9,576 nt of DNA from CBDCFL01 sp050300875. Lineage in GTDB: Bacteria; Pseudomonadota; Alphaproteobacteria; Rhodobacterales; Rhodobacteraceae. The stretch spans positions 1-9,576 of the forward strand of contig JBNKYL010000285.1 of the NCBI GenBank assembly GCA_050300875.1, read 5' to 3'. The notes beneath the pieces are model-generated. The model had not been told where the DNA came from. It worked only from the letters and a program-made list of their open reading frames with translations, and did no database searches. Below, piece after piece: positions 6,483 to 9,576 of this stretch. Positions within the stretch are counted from its first letter, which is position 1. Every line of letters starts with the position of its first letter. The position numbers and the translations under genes are program-made.

Positions 6483-7132
6483 CGGCCGTTGTCTTTGATC
6501 TGGATGGCACACTGGTCCATTCTGCGCCGGACATTCATGCGGCGGTCAATGTCGTATTGGAGGAACGCGGGATAGCGCCGCTGGGCCTAGATGTCGTTAC
6601 GACCTTCATAGGTAATGGCGTCCCGAAATTGGTCGAGCGTGTGGTCAGCGCAACTGGTATCGATGGGCGTGAATATGACCAAGTCCTGGAGCGGTTTTCC
6701 GACGTCTACGGCGCCGCGCCTGATGTGTTGACGGCACCTTATCCGGGGGTAGTCGAGAGCCTTGCCACCCTGAAAGCTTCCGACCACAGCCTTGGCGTTT
6801 GCACCAACAAGCCGATTGCGCCGACCAAGGCGATCCTTGACAAGCTGGGGCTGCGGCACCGGTTTTCGGCCGTTTTCGGCGGCGACAGTTTTGAAAAGCG
6901 CAAGCCTGATCCAATGCCGCTGCTGGGCACATTTGCCGCGTTGGGGCGGGCCAACGGCATCTATGTGGGCGACAGCGAGGTGGACGCAGCCTGCGCGCAA
7001 GCTGCAGGTGTACCGTTTGCGTTGTTTTCGGGTGGCTACCGAAAGGCGGACATCGGGGATCTGGCACATTCGGCGGTTTTCCACGACTTTGCGGAATTGC
7101 CAGCGGTTATCCACGACCTGAGCGATGCCTGA
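6479..7132 (+). CDS. gph: Phosphoglycolate phosphatase (HAD family)
   Basis: Gph (CbbZ) dephosphorylates 2-phosphoglycolate, the toxic product of RuBisCO oxygenation, opening photorespiratory salvage. From GTG 6479 it is 217 aa, normal for the family. HAD motifs are intact: VVFDLDGTLVHSAPDI with nucleophile Asp7 and acid/base Asp9, motif II CTNKP (Thr109), motif III Lys142 in KRKPDP, and motif IV YVGDSEVD with Asp165. The SAPDIHAAVN cap entry is typical of Gph. I prefer GTG 6479 over GTG 6467 because it overlaps the redoxin stop as GTGA and has a GTGGAAAG stretch upstream, whereas 6467 has no ribosome binding site. The alternative would add four residues (MESR). The gene overlaps cbbY by 8 nt, indicating translational coupling. 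Confidence 0.92.
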   Translation: MTAVVFDLDGTLVHSAPDIHAAVNVVLEERGIAPLGLDVVTTFIGNGVPKLVERVVSATGIDGREYDQVLERFSDVYGAAPDVLTAPYPGVVESLATLKASDHSLGVCTNKPIAPTKAILDKLGLRHRFSAVFGGDSFEKRKPDPMPLLGTFAALGRANGIYVGDSEVDAACAQAAGVPFALFSGGYRKADIGDLAHSAVFHDFAELPAVIHDLSDA

Positions 7133-7841
7133 CGGACGGTCGCTGCGTGCGCTGATTTTCGACGTTGATGGCACGTTGGCCGAAACCGAAGAAGCGCATC
7201 GGCGGGCTTTTAATCTGGCTTTCGAACACTGGGGTTTGGGGTGGCATTGGGATCGGCGCACCTACGCTGGCTTGTTGCGCGTTACTGGCGGCAAGGAAAG
7301 GATTGCCGCCTGGATCGCTGAGGACGACAGCCGCGCACAAGAACTGACGGAAACGGATATCGCGGGACTGCATGCCCGCAAGAACGGCTACTATTCGGAA
7401 CTGATAGGCCGGGGCATCAATTTGCGTCCCGGGATCGATGCGTTGATTCGGCAGGCCCGGGCCGAAGGGGTGGCTGTCGGCATTGCAACGACAACGAGCA
7501 TAGCCAATGTCGAGCGACTGGTCCAATCGGCGTGGGGCTGCGACGCTTGCGAAGTCTTCGACGCCATCGCTGCAGGTGACGAAGTGGCTTCGAAAAAGCC
7601 TGCGCCCGATGTCTATTTCCTGGCGTTGCAGCGATTGAATGTCGGGCCGGATCAGGCCCTGGCATTCGAAGACAGTGCCAACGGCCTGAAGGCAGCGAAA
7701 TGCGCAGGCCTGTCTGTGGTCGCGTCACCGTCAATTTATACGGTGGATGACGATCTTGGCGCTGCAGACCTTTTGGTTCCCGAGTTTGATGACAATCGGG
7801 TCAAGGCAATGTTCACCACGTTGCAGGAACATCAGCACTGA
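7125..7841 (+). CDS. cbbY: Xylulose-1,5-bisphosphate phosphatase CbbY (HAD family)
   Basis: CbbY degrades xylulose-1,5-bisphosphate, a misfire product that locks RuBisCO, so it complements the inhibitor release done by CbbX. The 238-aa protein has LIFDVDGTLAETEEAHRRAFN, with nucleophile Asp13, acid/base Asp15 and the TEEAHRRAFN helix characteristic of CbbY. It also has TGGKERI (about 54-60), motif II IATTTS near 120-125, motif III Lys158 in SKKPAPD, and motif IV LAFEDSANGLKAA (Glu182, Asp183). These features distinguish it from the adjacent Gph despite the shared fold. ATG 7125 lies in the 3' end of gph, so expression probably depends on translation of gph. It is the last gene of the plus-strand run; 244 nt of apparent non-coding DNA follow. 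Confidence 0.94.
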   Translation: MPDGRSLRALIFDVDGTLAETEEAHRRAFNLAFEHWGLGWHWDRRTYAGLLRVTGGKERIAAWIAEDDSRAQELTETDIAGLHARKNGYYSELIGRGINLRPGIDALIRQARAEGVAVGIATTTSIANVERLVQSAWGCDACEVFDAIAAGDEVASKKPAPDVYFLALQRLNVGPDQALAFEDSANGLKAAKCAGLSVVASPSIYTVDDDLGAADLLVPEFDDNRVKAMFTTLQEHQH

Positions 7842-7928
7842 ATGCTATTTATATGTATCGGTTTCGGCGGTCTGGTCTCTGGCGGCTCCGTCGCTGTGGG
7901 TCAGGATCAATTTGAATAGGGTGAGTGT

Positions 7929-7953
7929 TGGCGCGATACAAGCGATCGCGCCA
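7929..7953. terminator. Inverted repeat in the convergent gap, possible bidirectional terminator
   Basis: TGGCGCGAT (7929-7937) and ATCGCGCCA (7945-7953) form a perfect 9-bp stem with a 7-nt loop, 87 nt after the cbbY stop. Neither side has a T-tract, so a classical intrinsic terminator is not supported. It could act with Rho, or stabilise 3' ends from either direction. Confidence 0.4.
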
Positions 7954-8002
7954 GGCGTTGTGGCGAGCCTGACACGTATGACCGTAGGCCCTAGACCCCC
8001 AT

Positions 8003-8033
8003 CAAGTGCGTGGTCCGAGCTGACACTTGTTTT
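8003..8033 (+). terminator. Weak hairpin plus T-run, candidate terminator of the cbb operon
   Basis: CAAGTG (8003-8008) pairs with CACTTG (8024-8029) around a 15-nt loop and is followed by TTTT (8030-8033). The stem is short and the loop large, so this is a weak candidate. It faces the plus-strand operon. Confidence 0.25.
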
Positions 8034-8085
8034 GAGCGGGGAACGGGCCCGGGATCAATGTGAAGCGAACGCGCGATTGTCTGCG

Positions 8086-9576
8086 TCACGGATTCCGTTC
8101 AAACAGGTCGGCCGTGGCATTGGGTATGCTGATCTGCTGGATGTGCGTATAGTTGGCAACCGCTTGGAACCGGGGATCTTCGTCGGCCCTATCCGCTGGC
8201 CAGCCGAACACCCAAATGCGCGCGTCCGGGTTGTTGGCTGCGGCAGCACTCCAATCTTCCGCGACGTAATTGGCATCCGGGAGATAGTAGAAAAACGGCG
8301 TGTCGACCCAGCTGTTCTTCTGCACGAAGAACAAGTCAGATGGTTGCATTGCGCCTTCCACCGCGCGAGCCAAGGCTTGATAGTCGCGCGGGGAATTGGG
8401 CACCTTCCAGGAATAGGGCACTGACGCGGCGAACAATACGAAAAGCAGTGCGATCAGAACCTTGCCGAGCGCAGGGCGAGTGTTCAGCAAATTGGTGGTT
8501 CCGGCGCTGCTTGCCACCAATATGAAAGGCAGAAAGACCATCCAGGCGCGCGGTGCCAGCAGGGTCAATTTGAAGGAGAGCAGGAAGATGAGCACAGGAA
8601 ATGCGACGGCGTAGGCGAGGATGAGCATCGGACCCGGCGAAGTCACTTTGCGCCAATTTTCGAAACGCGGAAGTCGCGCCGTCAGCGAAGATCGGACAAG
8701 GGCGACCAAGGCCGGAAGAAGAAATGCCATGATTGGAAGTATGGACATGGCCAAAAGGACAGAATTCCGCCTGTTTGCGATCATGCCGATATAGACCATC
8801 GTCAGGAACGAACCGCTCAATGTGAGCAATACGATCCAAGTGGCCAAACCCTGCGGGCCACAGGCGGTGCGCGTGCTGGGCAGGGGTTTGGCCCTGAGGC
8901 TGAGCATGATCAATCCCAAGGCCATCGCGGCCAATATCACAGATGCAACCAACGGCAGTGCCATGCGGGTCGGCGAAAAGTCATCGTTCGAAAAGAGAAA
9001 CCCAAAGGTCAGGTATTCAGGAAAAAACTCCGGGGTTGGCGCCTCGGCGGCGCCGTTTCTTGCACGATAGACGGAATGGGCAAGGCTTGGCACGGACAGC
9101 ATCAGGATGAGCGATTGGACCTGGACCAAGCGCGGGCCCATCGAGAATGGATTTCGGATCCTGAACATTGTGCCCGCGGGGCTCGGAACGTTCGCAAGCA
9201 GCGCGACCCAAACGACCTGAACCAGCAGGATCGGCCAGAAGAATTCGACGGATTGGATGCCTGCAACGCAGGCCGCAACGTAGGACAATTCGAGCCATGG
9301 TGACCGTTTGTCACGGTCCATCAGCAAGATCAGTAGATATGCCGACAGGATGGCGAAAAACGCGCCAGCGGTATACATGCGGGCCGCCTGGCTCCAGAAT
9401 ATGTGGAACCCATGCATGGACAACAGGGCTGCGGCCAGAAGGCCAGCCTGCACGCCCCATATGCGCCGCCCGAGCAGCCCAATCGCAAAGACCGCGCCAG
9501 CGCCAAAAAGCGCGCTTGGCAGTCGTAGTGCGAACTGGGAAGTCCCGAAGACATCCGCCCAACCCATCATGGCAAG
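8086..9576 (-). CDS. Multi-pass membrane protein resembling GT39/ArnT-type glycosyltransferase (N-terminus beyond window)
   Basis: The frame is open to the right edge of the window, so the Met codons near 9570 are probably internal; about 496 residues are present. The text starts in the middle of a PMT/ArnT-like pattern: FGTSQFALRLPSALFG, then a hydrophobic helix ending LLGRRIWG, then HIFWSQAARMYTAGAFF, matching the common S-x-x-ARMY motif of this superfamily. About ten hydrophobic segments follow, including RAWMVFLPFILVASSAG, before a soluble C-terminal part of about 100 residues (after SWKVPNSPRDYQAL) with FFYYLPDANYVAEDWS. Such enzymes transfer sugars from polyprenyl-phosphate carriers on the outer face of the inner membrane. 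The catalytic acidic residue of the first periplasmic loop would lie in the missing N-terminus, so activity and substrate cannot be judged. It is convergent with cbbY and functionally unrelated as far as visible. Confidence 0.75.
   Translation of the reverse strand, partial: LAMMGWADVFGTSQFALRLPSALFGAGAVFAIGLLGRRIWGVQAGLLAAALLSMHGFHIFWSQAARMYTAGAFFAILSAYLLILLMDRDKRSPWLELSYVAACVAGIQSVEFFWPILLVQVVWVALLANVPSPAGTMFRIRNPFSMGPRLVQVQSLILMLSVPSLAHSVYRARNGAAEAPTPEFFPEYLTFGFLFSNDDFSPTRMALPLVASVILAAMALGLIMLSLRAKPLPSTRTACGPQGLATWIVLLTLSGSFLTMVYIGMIANRRNSVLLAMSILPIMAFLLPALVALVRSSLTARLPRFENWRKVTSPGPMLILAYAVAFPVLIFLLSFKLTLLAPRAWMVFLPFILVASSAGTTNLLNTRPALGKVLIALLFVLFAASVPYSWKVPNSPRDYQALARAVEGAMQPSDLFFVQKNSWVDTPFFYYLPDANYVAEDWSAAAANNPDARIWVFGWPADRADEDPRFQAVANYTHIQQISIPNATADLFERNP

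Larger units (their letters stand above)
7842..8085. other. Convergent intergenic region between cbbY and the membrane protein gene
   Basis: This 244-nt stretch lies between the 3' ends of two convergent genes. I see no convincing gene in it; the one ATG-led frame right after cbbY encodes only 25 residues with no recognisable family or separate ribosome binding site. It holds two inverted repeats described separately, which are the likely places for transcription to end. Base composition looks less GC-biased than the operon by eye. Confidence 0.6.

Noticed and set aside
7842..7919. Small 25-codon frame starting with ATG immediately after the cbbY stop
   Set aside because: It has no recognisable family and is very short. 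The sequence MLFICIGFGGLVSGG is mildly hydrophobic, but nothing else supports translation.
7942..7949. GCGATCGC octamer, identical to the HIP1 palindrome abundant in cyanobacteria
   Set aside because: There is a single copy, embedded in the inverted repeat at 7929-7953 in a GC-rich proteobacterial context. One occurrence is not a signal and the genes are not cyanobacterial.
7747..8424. Plus-strand open frame of 225 codons bridging the end of cbbY and the membrane protein gene
   Set aside because: Its ends lie opposite or inside two real genes in other frames, and the translated text has no motif. It is a chance frame.
8086..9576. Possible link of the membrane glycosyltransferase to the carbon-fixation operon
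   Set aside because: It is convergent, separated by a non-coding gap, and belongs to an envelope-modification type family. Nothing in the sequence ties it to the cbb genes.

Overview
The window is most of a chromosomal Calvin-Benson-Bassham (cbb) operon from a GC-rich alphaproteobacterium. The best guess is the Rhodobacteraceae (Roseobacter/Rhodobacter group). The reasons are the red-type (form IC) RuBisCO with its activase CbbX, the cbbX/cbbZ/cbbY gene set, the style of GAPDH C-terminus, and a GC-rich hairpin after cbbS that resembles intergenic elements common in that family. The organism assignment is inference from protein style and gene order; no search was run.

Layout, plus strand (1-7841): the 3' part of gap (GAPDH; the gene begins upstream of the window), fba (class II fructose-bisphosphate aldolase), cbbL and cbbS (RuBisCO large and small subunits), cbbX (red-type RuBisCO activase), tpiA (triosephosphate isomerase, TTG start), rpe/cbbE (ribulose-phosphate epimerase), a thioredoxin-fold redoxin with a CNHC motif, gph/cbbZ (phosphoglycolate phosphatase) and cbbY (xylulose-1,5-bisphosphate phosphatase). 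All ten genes run in one direction. Every junction is 21 nt or less, and several overlap (ATGA, GTGA and 8 nt), except a 65-nt gap between cbbS and cbbX that holds a strong GC hairpin. That hairpin is the only visible candidate inside the operon for separating high RuBisCO expression from the accessory genes.

How the genes work together: CbbLS fixes CO2. Gap, TpiA and Fba carry 3-phosphoglycerate-derived triose phosphates to hexose phosphates, and Rpe supplies ribulose-5-phosphate for regeneration. CbbX strips inhibitory sugar phosphates from RuBisCO active sites. CbbY destroys xylulose-1,5-bisphosphate, one such inhibitor, and Gph removes 2-phosphoglycolate made by oxygenation. The redoxin between rpe and gph is the one member with no established Calvin-cycle role. 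Phosphoribulokinase, FBPase/SBPase, transketolase and cbbR are not in the window and would be expected upstream.

Right end (7842-9576): a short non-coding convergent gap (7842-8085) with two weak inverted repeats is followed on the minus strand by the C-terminal part of a multi-pass membrane protein resembling GT39/ArnT-type glycosyltransferases. Its 5' end lies beyond the window, and it looks unrelated to carbon fixation. I see no mobile element, CRISPR array, tRNA or rRNA. This is essentially a well-understood operon with a few architectural points worth checking, not a clearly new system.
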